From assembly GCF_011440375.1 (NCBI RefSeq), contig NZ_JAAOIR010000003.1, positions 1 through 64,000 of the forward strand: a stretch of 64,000 bases of DNA, in the 5' to 3' direction. Shown here in pieces: positions 50,357-58,463 of the stretch (position 1 is its first letter; each line of letters begins with the position of its first letter). Origin of the DNA: Halorubellus sp. JP-L1 (lineage in GTDB: Archaea > Halobacteriota > Halobacteria > Halobacteriales > Natrialbaceae). The translations under genes and the position numbers were made by a program. The notes beneath the pieces were generated by a model. That model saw only the letters and a program-made list of their open reading frames with translations. It ran no database searches and was not told where the DNA came from.

Positions 50357-51178
50357 TTATTGGGCGCTGGCCTCCAATGCCTCTCTCAACGCCTTCGGAT
50401 TGAATCGTTTCAAGTGAACTGCTTCGTTCCAGTAGGACTCGAAAATCGTCTCCGCCCATTCACGGGCCTCGTTCGACTCGGTATCGACGAAGGCCCGAGG
50501 AATCCCCGTGTCGGGACCTCGGACGCCGATGCCGATGCAATCGTCCAGGACGACAAGTCCGAAGGGGAGCCCCTCGTGTAACCGCATCTCGAGAAAGTCG
50601 CTCGCGCATAATTGAACGCATTTTGCCGGGTAGTTCTCCATAATGTCCTCTGCTACGTCGGGACGTTCGACGACTATCGTCCGCATTCCGTCGAGCACTC
50701 GTCCGTGTATTTCGTCGATGTAGGTCGGTGCGATTGCATACGAGTCGAACATGCGTAACGAGTCAGACCCTCGGATGAGAGAGACGAACCGCGCCAACGG
50801 CGCAAACGGATCGCCCCGATCCGCAGACGTGACAGTCGCGTTTGCGAAGGCCTCGATGGGGCACGGCGGTTCAATACCGGAGACAGATTCGAACACCGGA
50901 GCGAGACGAACGGTCGTGTCCATCTCTTTTTCGTACGCCGCAACGACGTCGGCGACTGCTTGCCCGAACTCGGTGAGTACGAAGTCTCCGTTCGATTTCT
51001 TGAGCAGACCTCGTTCGGCCAGCGATTTCGTGTTCCGGTGAGCGGTCGATTTCGAGATATCGAGCCTCGTCTCTAACTCGTGGCGAGCCAACGGCTCTTC
51101 TCGCAGCGCAGCAAGCATCGGCGCTTGCTTGACGGCCTTGATGAGTATGTCAGAACCGGCAGGTCCAGAATACCTCAT
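50357..51178 (-). CDS. Winged-helix regulator with FilR1-like (DUF1724) domain
   Basis: A 273-residue regulator. The N-terminal winged helix (about 20-75: LARHELETRLDISKSTAHRN, TKSLAERGLLKK) is followed by a C-terminal region of FilR1/DUF1724 type, ending EALEASAQ, found in methanogen and haloarchaeal regulators. A TATA box (GATTATTATA read on the minus strand, 51201-51210) is about 27 bp upstream of the ATG, so the transcript is probably leaderless. It may control the adjacent DUF4242 or halocyanin genes. Confidence 0.83.
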   Translation of the reverse strand: MRYSGPAGSDILIKAVKQAPMLAALREEPLARHELETRLDISKSTAHRNTKSLAERGLLKKSNGDFVLTEFGQAVADVVAAYEKEMDTTVRLAPVFESVSGIEPPCPIEAFANATVTSADRGDPFAPLARFVSLIRGSDSLRMFDSYAIAPTYIDEIHGRVLDGMRTIVVERPDVAEDIMENYPAKCVQLCASDFLEMRLHEGLPFGLVVLDDCIGIGVRGPDTGIPRAFVDTESNEAREWAETIFESYWNEAVHLKRFNPKALREALEASAQ

Positions 51179-51509
51179 ACGGTACCCTATGTGCTCTATC
51201 TATAATAATCCGAACTCTCACCCGGTTAACCCCCGAGAATTCGAAGTTGATCCTTCTCAGTTTCGTGCGTTCCAGACAGTGGCCTGCTACCGAACTCCCT
51301 GTAGGCTAAGAAAACTGATCCGTAGTACTCGTCGACGGCGGCGTACACGCAACGTGATACGAGGGAACCGGAACGTGTCGGTTCATATATCGTATTGGTT
51401 CGAATTGTCAGGTTTAGCCGAGCCAGTGCTGAGTTTGCGCCCTGTATTCAGTACGATCGCAGAAAGAGCAACGGAAGCGGTCGACTACAAAACCCCGTAG
51501 GGAGGGACC
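51179..51509. other. Low-GC intergenic region
   Basis: A 331-bp gap between the FilR1-like regulator start and the halocyanin 3' end. It contains the regulator's TATA box (51201-51210). Sequence from about 51220 to 51480 is AT-richer than the genome and has only short ORFs with no protein character. Confidence 0.55.
51201..51210 (-). promoter_or_regulatory. TATA box of FilR1-like regulator
   Basis: GATTATTATA on the minus strand, centred about 27 bp upstream of ATG 51178, as for a leaderless haloarchaeal mRNA. Confidence 0.7.
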
Positions 51510-52031
51510 CTACTCGACGACGACGGCGCCATTCATCCCGAGCGACGTGTGCGGCGTGCACTCGTAGAGGTAGGTGCCGGACTCGTCGAACTGCTGGTCG
51601 AACGTGAATCCCTCCTCGGCGGTCGTTTCGCTCTCGAAGTCGCCGCCGTCGTGCGCGACGTTGTGCGTGCTCCCGCGACCGGTCCACTCCCAGACCACCG
51701 TCGTGCCGCTGTCGACACGGATCGCGGCCGGACCGAAGCCGTACGCAGCGCCGTTGGCGTCGACGCCGACCTCTACCGTCACCTCGCTCTCGCCGGTGCG
51801 GTCCTCGATCCCGTCGTAGTTGGACGTCGATGACAGATAACTGTCGACCTCCGAGTTACCGCCGCCACCGTCGCCGCCGTCGGTACCGTCGCCGCCATCG
51901 CCACCGTCTCCGCCGTCACCGCCGTCGCCGCCGTCGCCGCCATTCGACGAACAACCGGCGAGCGTCGCAGCGACCGTCACGCTACCGACTCCTTTGAGAA
52001 CTGTACGACGGTCGACGTCCGAACGTTCCAT
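51510..52031 (-). CDS. Halocyanin-type blue copper lipoprotein
   Basis: A 173-residue type-1 copper protein. The start MERSDVDRRTVLKG with Cys27 after TLAG is a Tat lipoprotein signal. Residues 31-58 are a Gly/Gly/Asp repeat linker. The plastocyanin-like domain has copper ligands His123 (STHNVAH), Cys158 (YLYECTPH), His161 and Met166. It shuttles electrons at the outer membrane surface. TATA (52052-52060) is about 25 bp from ATG 52031, favouring this start over ATG 52043. Confidence 0.9.
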   Translation of the reverse strand: MERSDVDRRTVLKGVGSVTVAATLAGCSSNGGDGGDGGDGGDGGDGGDGTDGGDGGGGNSEVDSYLSSTSNYDGIEDRTGESEVTVEVGVDANGAAYGFGPAAIRVDSGTTVVWEWTGRGSTHNVAHDGGDFESETTAEEGFTFDQQFDESGTYLYECTPHTSLGMNGAVVVE

Positions 52032-52051
52032 GATCTCGATCACCTGCGCTA

Positions 52052-52060
52052 CTCTATAGT
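52052..52060 (-). promoter_or_regulatory. TATA box of halocyanin gene
   Basis: ACTATAGAG read on the minus strand, about 25 bp before ATG 52031. It fits a leaderless transcript and decides the start against ATG 52043. Confidence 0.6.
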
Positions 52061-52268
52061 GCGCCAGCGTGCGGAGTTAAGCGATTTGTTATCACGGTTC
52101 GAGAACGACCGGACGGGCTTTATGGGTCGAACTCGGAGGCGGACCGTTTTCCCTGTACTTCCATAAATACATCAGGTATTCGAGGATTCGACAGTAGCGT
52201 TTCGTGTTTCGAACGGCCTGGTTCGATTGCCTCCCGAAGTTGGGAAATCTCCTACTTGGAGTTGGTCG

Positions 52269-53216
52269 TTAGTACACCTGCAGCCGGTCGTAGAACACGT
52301 GGTGGAACTGTTCGCCCGCCTGGAGCATCCACTCCGTATACTCGTCCCAGCGTGCTTCGTCCTGTACCTCAGCGTGCTTGGTTACAGTGATTTTGCTGCG
52401 GGCTTTGCCTGCCCGTGTCTCCTCGGGTTCTTCCCATACCACCTCTTGTCCAAACTGGCTATCGATCGCTTCACGGTCGCCGACGAGGTGCTGGTATAGT
52501 TCGGCGTCATCCCGAATGACCAGTGCGACACCGAGTTCGTTCTCGGTGGCTTTGATAGTGAATTGGAGTTCGACACCGGCCTTCCCGATGGGGTTGTTGT
52601 AGTAGTAGTCGGGGAATGGTTTACGGGCACTCAACACCGAGTTCTCCTCTTCGATTCGGTTTCGGAAGGTCGTCCAGTACTCTTCTCGCAACGTCTCCGT
52701 GTCGCTCAGTTCGTTCTGGGGTCGTTGAGCTTTCTCTTTCCACTCGCTTGGCTCTGCGACCGGATTCAATCGCACTGCTGGCTCGGAATCGCCGATTCGC
52801 CACACTTCCAGCCGAATCGCGAAGAGGTCGACGCCCTCTCGGCTGTTTTCGTTTAGCCACTGCATCGCATCTCGATGCTCGTCATAGAATCGTGGAGCAA
52901 TCCAGACGATGATATCTGCATCTACGCCCGAGGCGTACGCGATCGATTTCCCGAGATGGTCATGGTCAGAGGACCCGAGTTGATTTTCGATGATCACTTT
53001 GCGGTTGTCATCGACCACCTCTGCAAAGATGTCGACGTTGTATCGACCGACGCTCTTCTCCTCCTCGAGCACCGCCAAATCCAATTCCAATGCTTCTTCC
53101 AGCTTCGAAGCGGGTTCGGCTCGAATCTCCGCTGCTAACCATGGAGTGAAGTCGTCTGCTTCGTGTTCCCAGTACGATCGTACCTCCTGTGATTCTAGCG
53201 ACCCAAACTCGGGCAT
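52269..53216 (-). CDS. DUF4268 protein with PD-(D/E)xK-like N-terminus
   Basis: A 315-residue protein. Residues 1-125 show the restriction-endonuclease-like pattern GRYNVDIFAEV...KVIIENQLGSSDHDHLGK...DIIVWIAPRF, where Asp, Glu and Gln would form a PD-(D/E)xK-type site. Residues 180-315 are the DUF4268 domain (EYWTTFRNRIEEE, FPDYYYNNPIGKAGVELQFT, VALVIRDDAELY). Such proteins often sit near restriction or mobile loci. No methylase is adjacent. Lower GC suggests acquisition. A defence role is possible but unproven. Confidence 0.8.
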   Translation of the reverse strand: MPEFGSLESQEVRSYWEHEADDFTPWLAAEIRAEPASKLEEALELDLAVLEEEKSVGRYNVDIFAEVVDDNRKVIIENQLGSSDHDHLGKSIAYASGVDADIIVWIAPRFYDEHRDAMQWLNENSREGVDLFAIRLEVWRIGDSEPAVRLNPVAEPSEWKEKAQRPQNELSDTETLREEYWTTFRNRIEEENSVLSARKPFPDYYYNNPIGKAGVELQFTIKATENELGVALVIRDDAELYQHLVGDREAIDSQFGQEVVWEEPEETRAGKARSKITVTKHAEVQDEARWDEYTEWMLQAGEQFHHVFYDRLQVY

Positions 53217-53493
53217 ACTCCACTTTTACCAGCCAGTAACAGATGCATCTTCCTACTGCAGAATAGTGTAAATTTCAAGACTAGAAGCCCGCCATTCAAG
53301 CCGGGATACAGCAGATTACACCTACGCGACCCACAAAACGCCCTCATCTGTCACCCCGTCGGCGCCTCCTCGCCAGCGTTCCAGCAGTTGTTTGCCAACG
53401 CCTGGTTTCCGGTCGACCGTTCGGCATCCGGGGAGAGACCAGGGCCGAAGGGGCGGCGAGTCACTCAAGGACGTCGCCAACGGACGGACTGGT

Positions 53494-54183
53494 ATGCTCG
53501 GTCCGATCCGTCCGCTCTCGCTCGCACTCGCCGACGCGTGTTTCGTCCACTGGCCGGTCTCGCCGGCGCGAGTGCGGGCCACGGTTCCGGACTGGACCGA
53601 ACCGGACACCGTCGCCGGGTCCGCGTGGGTGTCCGCCATCGCGCTCACGATCGACCGGTTCGACGCCTTCGGCGTCCCGCTCAGGGAGAACGTCGAGACG
53701 GTCGCCCTCCGAACGTACGTCACGACCCCCGACGGCCAGCGAGCCATCCACTTCCTCTCGGCGGACGTGAACGACCGCGTCGCGGCCGACGCGGCGCGAA
53801 CGCTCTTCCGCGTCCCGACCTCGCACGCCCACGTCGACCGCCGCACCCGTGGCGACCGTACGGAGGTCGACGCACGCCGCCGGGACGGTTCCGGAGCGAA
53901 CCTGGCGGTCGCGTTCGAGCCAGCGGGCAACCCGGCGACGACGGCACCCGATACGCTGGCGTCCTTCCTCGTGGACCGCGAGCGCTACGTCGCGACCGGG
54001 CCGCTCGGAACGAGACTCGTCGGCTCCGTCGGCCACCCGCCGTGGACCGTCCAGCCCGCCGACGCGACCGTCACGGACCGGACGCTCCTGGACGCGGTCG
54101 GCCTCGACGCGCCCGACGAGCAGTCGCTCGTCCACTACAGTCCGGGCCTGGAGATGACGCTCGACGCGCCACGACCGCTGTAG
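53494..54183 (+). CDS. DUF2071 (YqjF-like) protein
   Basis: A 229-residue protein of the DUF2071/YqjF family, recognised by HWPVSPARVRATVPDWTEPD, GSAWVSAIALTIDRFDAFGVP, and the mid-domain FLSADVNDRVAADAARTLFR. ATG 53494 gives the usual start MLGPIRPLSLALAD. Members have a beta-barrel fold of unknown role. GC returns to the chromosomal level here. Its 3' end overlaps the convergent gene by 49 bp, so the two coding regions share sequence. Confidence 0.83.
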   Translation: MLGPIRPLSLALADACFVHWPVSPARVRATVPDWTEPDTVAGSAWVSAIALTIDRFDAFGVPLRENVETVALRTYVTTPDGQRAIHFLSADVNDRVAADAARTLFRVPTSHAHVDRRTRGDRTEVDARRRDGSGANLAVAFEPAGNPATTAPDTLASFLVDRERYVATGPLGTRLVGSVGHPPWTVQPADATVTDRTLLDAVGLDAPDEQSLVHYSPGLEMTLDAPRPL

Positions 54184-54800
54184 GCGTCGCTGGCGCTCTC
54201 GTCCATTCTGCTGGCAGTCTCGTTCCCCTCGCCGTCGCTCCCCTCACCGCTCGTACTTCCACCACCGCTGGCGCTCCCGCCGCTCGCGCTCCCGCCACCG
54301 CTTGCCGAGCCGCTCAGGGGCGAGCTGTTCGAGTCGCCGTAGATCGTCGAGACGTTCTCGCCGTCGTGCTGGACGACGATCCGCCAGGGGTCGTCGCCGG
54401 CCGGGATCCGCATGGTCGCGTTGTAGCGAGCGACGCCGGGGCAGTCCCTGGAGGCCTTCTCGGTCTCCGCCGTCGAGATCGAGAGGACGTACGTCGATTC
54501 GTTCACGCGCTCGAACGTCGCGTTGCCGACGTCACGCGACGGGTCCGAGAGGGAGACGTTCTGGCTGTACGTAACCGCCGTGTTCGCGCCGCTCGCGTGG
54601 ATCGACGTGGAGGTGTTCGAACTGAAGTCGTCCGTGCAGTGCGCGTCAGCCGATTCGAACGACTGAAGCGTCGGCGGTTTCGCCTCCCCGCTCTCGACGA
54701 ACGACGGCGCCAGTCCGACGCCGAGCACGACCGTGGCGACGCCGACCGCCGCCACGAGCCCGACCACGAGCAGCCCGGCGACGAAGATGCCTCGGTTCAT
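54135..54800 (-). CDS. Exported membrane-anchored protein of unknown function
   Basis: A 221-residue protein. The N-terminal hydrophobic helix (about 5-27) with VAGLLVVGLVAAVGVATVVL is a signal anchor. The extracellular part has Asn-x-Ser/Thr sites (DDFSSNTSTS, SQNVSLS, NATF, NESTYV, NATMR), so N-glycosylation is likely. A Ser/Gly-rich tail (about 160-200) is disordered. No family is identified. It overlaps the convergent DUF2071 gene by 49 bp. Confidence 0.65.
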   Translation of the reverse strand: MNRGIFVAGLLVVGLVAAVGVATVVLGVGLAPSFVESGEAKPPTLQSFESADAHCTDDFSSNTSTSIHASGANTAVTYSQNVSLSDPSRDVGNATFERVNESTYVLSISTAETEKASRDCPGVARYNATMRIPAGDDPWRIVVQHDGENVSTIYGDSNSSPLSGSASGGGSASGGSASGGGSTSGEGSDGEGNETASRMDESASDAYSGRGASSVISRPGL

Positions 54801-54925
54801 ACGTAACCTGTCGCAGAGAGGGTTAAAGGACGCCCGGTGCCTCAAAGGGATATTTCACGTAAACGAGGGGCGGGTGCGCTCCCGCCGGTGCACAGCGGCG
54901 GTCGTCGCGCTCGCAGAGTGGACAA

Positions 54926-55348
54926 TCAGGTTCCCGGTCGAGCCGTCCACTCGGCGCTCGCTTCGACGGCATTCCGGATCGAGAGTCTCGCGTACTCGGG
55001 CGGGGCATCGCTCCCGTCTCCGCCCCCGGCGGGGAGGAACTCGAACGGGAGGCGGTCGCCGTCGTCGCCGATTCGGGCGGCGACCGTCACCGCAGCGCCC
55101 GGCGCCGCGGAGACGAACTCGGGCTGGACGACGTGCTCTCCCGATGGAACCGTGGTCTCGAGGCTCTTCGCCGGCTCGTAGTCGACCGTCGAGACGGTGA
55201 CGGTCAGCTCCGAACGAGCCGTGTTGGAGAGATAGATGGACCCGCCAGGATGCTCGGGCGCCGAGTTACTGGGCGAGAGTCGGCTGCACCCGCTGGTCGC
55301 GAGTACCGCAACGCTCGACGCGGTCGCCACGAACCGTCGTCTGTTCAT
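54926..55348 (-). CDS. Small exported lipoprotein
   Basis: A 140-residue lipoprotein: MNRRRFVATASSVAVLATSG then Cys21, a twin-arginine-type signal with lipobox. The mature part (about 35-135) is beta-rich (GGSIYLSNTARSELTVTVST, GEHVVQPEFVSAAPGAAVTV), consistent with a small Ig-like or beta-sandwich domain. No enzyme motif is present. It lies upstream of and in the same direction as the anchored protein at 54135 with a 125-bp gap. Function unknown. Confidence 0.78.
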   Translation of the reverse strand: MNRRRFVATASSVAVLATSGCSRLSPSNSAPEHPGGSIYLSNTARSELTVTVSTVDYEPAKSLETTVPSGEHVVQPEFVSAAPGAAVTVAARIGDDGDRLPFEFLPAGGGDGSDAPPEYARLSIRNAVEASAEWTARPGT

Positions 55349-55474
55349 GCGTCGACAGTTCGGGCCAGGGAGGAAATAGTTGGTCGTTCCTCGCACGCGC
55401 GAGACGTCCAAGAGTCGGGGTCGGACCGGTGCGTCGTCTACTGGACGTCGTGTCGGCGCACCGTAGCGTCGATT

Positions 55475-55521
55475 TCCCCGTGGCGTCCACCTCCCCGTGG
55501 CGTCCACCTCCCCGTGGCGTC
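55475..55521. repeat. 17-bp tandem repeat, three copies
   Basis: TCCCCGTGGCGTCCACC occurs at 55475-55491 and 55492-55508, with a partial third at 55509-55521, in the gap upstream of the lipoprotein and downstream of the double DUF7344 gene. It is not coding. It could be a spaced regulatory site or a slippage product. Confidence 0.85.
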
Positions 55522-55536
55522 GGCCTCGCTTGCTGA

Positions 55537-56118
55537 TTAGTACTGGACGGTTTCAGCGTCGGAGTCGTACTCAAGGACTCCGCTCCGGTCGAGTTTCGGG
55601 AGGTGCTGGTGGTGCAGTGCGACGTCGATGTCGTCGACGAGCGACGCCGCGGGTCGCCCGTCCGACTCCCGGTGGGCGAGTTCGCGGGCGAGCGTCTCTC
55701 GATCCATCGGTTCGGACTCGGACGCGAGGATCGCGACGACCCCGCGTCGACGGCGCTCCTTGCGCCGCCGACTCGACGAACCGGCGTCGCCGAGGGGGAT
55801 TTCGCTGGGATTCTCGCGGTCGTACACCGCGTGGTCCGTGGCGGTCACCTCGCGCGTCGCGTCGTCCACGTCGACCAACCCGGACGCAGCGAGCATCGGC
55901 AGGTGGACGTGGTGCAGTCGAACGCGGAGCGATTCGACGTCGTTCGTCCCGGTCGCCTCCGGCGTGGACGCCACGAGCCGTTTCGCCAGGTCCTCCAGCG
56001 AGACCGGGGCCGTCGCCTCTGCGAGCACGCGAACGATACGCCGACGGACGCCGTCCGAGAGCGCGTCGATCGTTCGGTTCCTCGTCTCGTCTCCCGGTTG
56101 GTCCTGTTTCGTGCTCAT
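55537..56118 (-). CDS. Double DUF7344 winged-helix regulator
   Basis: A 193-residue protein with two tandem DUF7344 winged-helix domains (about 15-100 and 118-190). Repeated signature parts are RVRLHHVHLPMLAASGLVDV and VALHHQHLPKLDRSGVLEYD, parallel to TWLHHGHLPTLEAYGVVDYD of the one-domain protein at 5632-5967. A basic linker (RRRKERRRR) joins the domains. It is probably a DNA-binding regulator, perhaps binding DNA as a pseudo-dimer. Confidence 0.82.
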   Translation of the reverse strand: MSTKQDQPGDETRNRTIDALSDGVRRRIVRVLAEATAPVSLEDLAKRLVASTPEATGTNDVESLRVRLHHVHLPMLAASGLVDVDDATREVTATDHAVYDRENPSEIPLGDAGSSSRRRKERRRRGVVAILASESEPMDRETLARELAHRESDGRPAASLVDDIDVALHHQHLPKLDRSGVLEYDSDAETVQY

Positions 56119-56331
56119 CGTACTCCGTCCATGGGGCAGTGGAGCATGAGGTCACTCCCAAATACTTTCAGTGGCATCAATCCGGATTGGAACCGGAGAC
56201 GAATACGCGAGTGACTCGTCGCAAGTGGGAATTATCGGTCTCGAACTGTTTCGGTGCGGCGGCTCCACTATCCGGTTTCGCTCCGTGGTGAGCCAGCGCT
56301 CGCGTGTTCGCTCGCCGCCAGCAGTCGGCCG

Positions 56332-58008
56332 TCAGTCGCCAGGGCCGACCGCCTCGTCGCCGTCGGCGAACAGTTCGGCGAAGACGTTCCGTTCGGCGGC
56401 GCGAAGATGTTGATTGAACGTCGGCGGGGAGACCTCGAGGCGGTCTGCGACCTCCTGCCCGGTACTGTGGCGGGGCCACTCGAAGAGTCCGGCGTAGTAC
56501 GCCGTCTCGAGGGCGGTGTGTTGCTTCTCGGTCAACGAGGCATGGAGGAGCGACCGGGCAGTGGACGCGTCGTCGACTGTCCGTTCGACGACGCGTTGCG
56601 AGCGGACCGTCGCCTCCGGACAGTGACGTTCTACCAGCTCGACCAGCTGGCGCTTGTCCCGCCCTGGCGGGAAGTCGACGACGAACCTGAGACTGCCGTC
56701 GGTGATCGTCGCCGACGCGATCTGACCACCGTGGCTCCCGATACTGTCGACGAGGTCGTCGAACGCCGTCGTGACGACCTCGAATCGGTGCGTGCCCGCG
56801 TCCGAGGAGAGCACGCGGAGTTCGTCGACGAACGGCGCGTTCGACACGACGTCCCGGAACGTCTCCAGGGGCACGTCGACCGCGCGACCGTACGCGAGGA
56901 CCCCGCCGTCGGTCCGCACGAGGTCGACGATGGACACGTAGCCGTCGTCGGGCCTCGAGAGGGCCCCGAGGTCGACGCCGAGGTCGTCGACGCCGAACTC
57001 GAGTTCGAGTACCGTGTCGCTCACCAGCGCTTCCTTGCGTTCGATCGCCGTGATCGCGTGCCCGATGACCGCACCGAGACGCGAGAGGATCTCGCGTTCG
57101 GCGTCCGAGAAGGCGTTCGGTGACGGCGCGTACACGTTCAGCACGCCGTACGTGATACCGTCGTACTCCAGTGGGACCGACGCGCTCGACTTGTAGTCGC
57201 GCTCGATCGCTTGCTCGCGCCACGGCTCGTACGCCGGCTCCGTCTGCACGCGCTGGATCGCCTGCACGCTCCCGGTACGGATCGCGCGTCCCGTCGGGCC
57301 GTCGGCGGTCTCGTCCCCCTCGACCATGACCGTCACGTCGTCGAGGTAGCCGTCCTCGACGCCGGCCGCCGCACGCGGCGTGATCTCGTCGGTCGGCCTG
57401 TCGACCTCGCCGATCCACGCGAACCGGTACGCGTCGGACGCGACGAGCGTCTCGCAGACCGCGCGCTCGAGTTCTTCGCGCGTCGACGTCGTGATCACGG
57501 CGTGCGTGACGTCGTGCGTGAGTTCGTTGAGTCGATTCAGTGCTTCGAGCTCCTCGCGGCGTCGCGCGCGCTCGCGGTCCTGTCTGTTCCGCTCCATCGC
57601 GTAGTGGATCGAGCGGACGAGCAGGTCGCTTGTCACCTCGTCCTTGACGAGGTAGTCCTGCGCGCCGTGCTGGATCGCCGAGACTCCCACGCCCTCGTCG
57701 TTCAACCCGGTGAGTACGACGATCGGGACGAACTCGGTGGCGCCCGTGACGGCCGCGAGGGTCTCCAGTCCCCGCGAGTCCGGGAGTCCGAGGTCGAGGA
57801 GGACGACGTCGACGTCGTCCGCCGAGCACCGCTCGACGCCCGCCGCCAGCGTGCTCTCGTGATGGATCCGCGTCTCGCTCGCAGCGTGCTCGCCGGACCC
57901 AACCCGCTCGAAGAGCCGTTCGGCGTCCCCCAGCATCTCCTCGATCAGTCGCACGTCGCCCGGGTTGTCCTCGATCAGGAGGACGTCGAGCGTCTCGTCG
58001 TTCGTCAT
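56332..58008 (-). CDS. Receiver-GAF-HTH_10 response regulator
   Basis: A 558-residue regulator: receiver domain (8-130) with phospho-acceptor Asp72 in [13 protein letters not shown] domain (about 180-330: [31 protein letters not shown]), a Bat-type sensing region, and a C-terminal HTH_10 (about 495-548: [20 protein letters not shown]). It resembles bacterio-opsin activator Bat. Its ATG overlaps the end of the receiver-only gene (ATGA, 4 bp). It is probably phosphorylated by the adjacent histidine kinase. Confidence 0.9.
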   Translation of the reverse strand: MTNDETLDVLLIEDNPGDVRLIEEMLGDAERLFERVGSGEHAASETRIHHESTLAAGVERCSADDVDVVLLDLGLPDSRGLETLAAVTGATEFVPIVVLTGLNDEGVGVSAIQHGAQDYLVKDEVTSDLLVRSIHYAMERNRQDRERARRREELEALNRLNELTHDVTHAVITTSTREELERAVCETLVASDAYRFAWIGEVDRPTDEITPRAAAGVEDGYLDDVTVMVEGDETADGPTGRAIRTGSVQAIQRVQTEPAYEPWREQAIERDYKSSASVPLEYDGITYGVLNVYAPSPNAFSDAEREILSRLGAVIGHAITAIERKEALVSDTVLELEFGVDDLGVDLGALSRPDDGYVSIVDLVRTDGGVLAYGRAVDVPLETFRDVVSNAPFVDELRVLSSDAGTHRFEVVTTAFDDLVDSIGSHGGQIASATITDGSLRFVVDFPPGRDKRQLVELVERHCPEATVRSQRVVERTVDDASTARSLLHASLTEKQHTALETAYYAGLFEWPRHSTGQEVADRLEVSPPTFNQHLRAAERNVFAELFADGDEAVGPGD

Positions 58009-58463
58009 GATTCGCCCTCTGGGGGGAGGCGGACGACCGAGAGCCAGAACTCCTGGAAGGACCTGACGATCTCCACGAACTCCATCGGGTCGACGGGCTT
58101 GGTGAGGAACGCGTTCGCCTGGAGCTCGTACGACCGCACGACGTCCTCTTCGGCCGACGAGGACGTGAGGACGATCACCGGGAGCGTCTCGAGGTCGGGG
58201 TCCGCGCGGATCTCCGCGAGCACCTCGTCGCCGTCCTTCCGCGGCAGGTTGAGGTCGAGGAGGACGATGTCGGGACGGGGAACGTCCGCGTACTCGCCCT
58301 GCTGGCGGAGGAACTCGAGCGCCTCGACGCCGTCCCTCGCGACGTGCAGCGTGTTCCGAATCTGGCCCGCTTCGAACGCCTCTCTCGTCAAGCGGACGTC
58401 ACCGGGGTTGTCCTCGACGAGGAGGATGTCCACCGGGTCCTCTCCACCTCGTCGGTCACTCAT
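58005..58463 (-). CDS. Stand-alone receiver (Rcp1-like) response regulator
   Basis: A 152-residue single receiver domain. Phospho-acceptor Asp70 lies in [14 protein letters not shown]; the acidic pair is in [12 protein letters not shown]; the switch Ser/Thr and Lys are in [13 protein letters not shown] and AFLTKPVDP. The extended loops match Rcp1-type single-domain regulators that serve phytochrome-like kinases. It overlaps the kinase gene by 8 bp and the next regulator by 4 bp, so the three are one operon. It may compete for or relay phosphate. Confidence 0.92.
   Translation of the reverse strand: MSDRRGGEDPVDILLVEDNPGDVRLTREAFEAGQIRNTLHVARDGVEALEFLRQQGEYADVPRPDIVLLDLNLPRKDGDEVLAEIRADPDLETLPVIVLTSSSAEEDVVRSYELQANAFLTKPVDPMEFVEIVRSFQEFWLSVVRLPPEGES

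Noticed and set aside
53268-53324. GTGTAA...TTACAC pair as an island attachment site
   Set aside because: Six-base arms with a 40-nt gap are expected by chance in AT-richer DNA. No integrase or tRNA is near.
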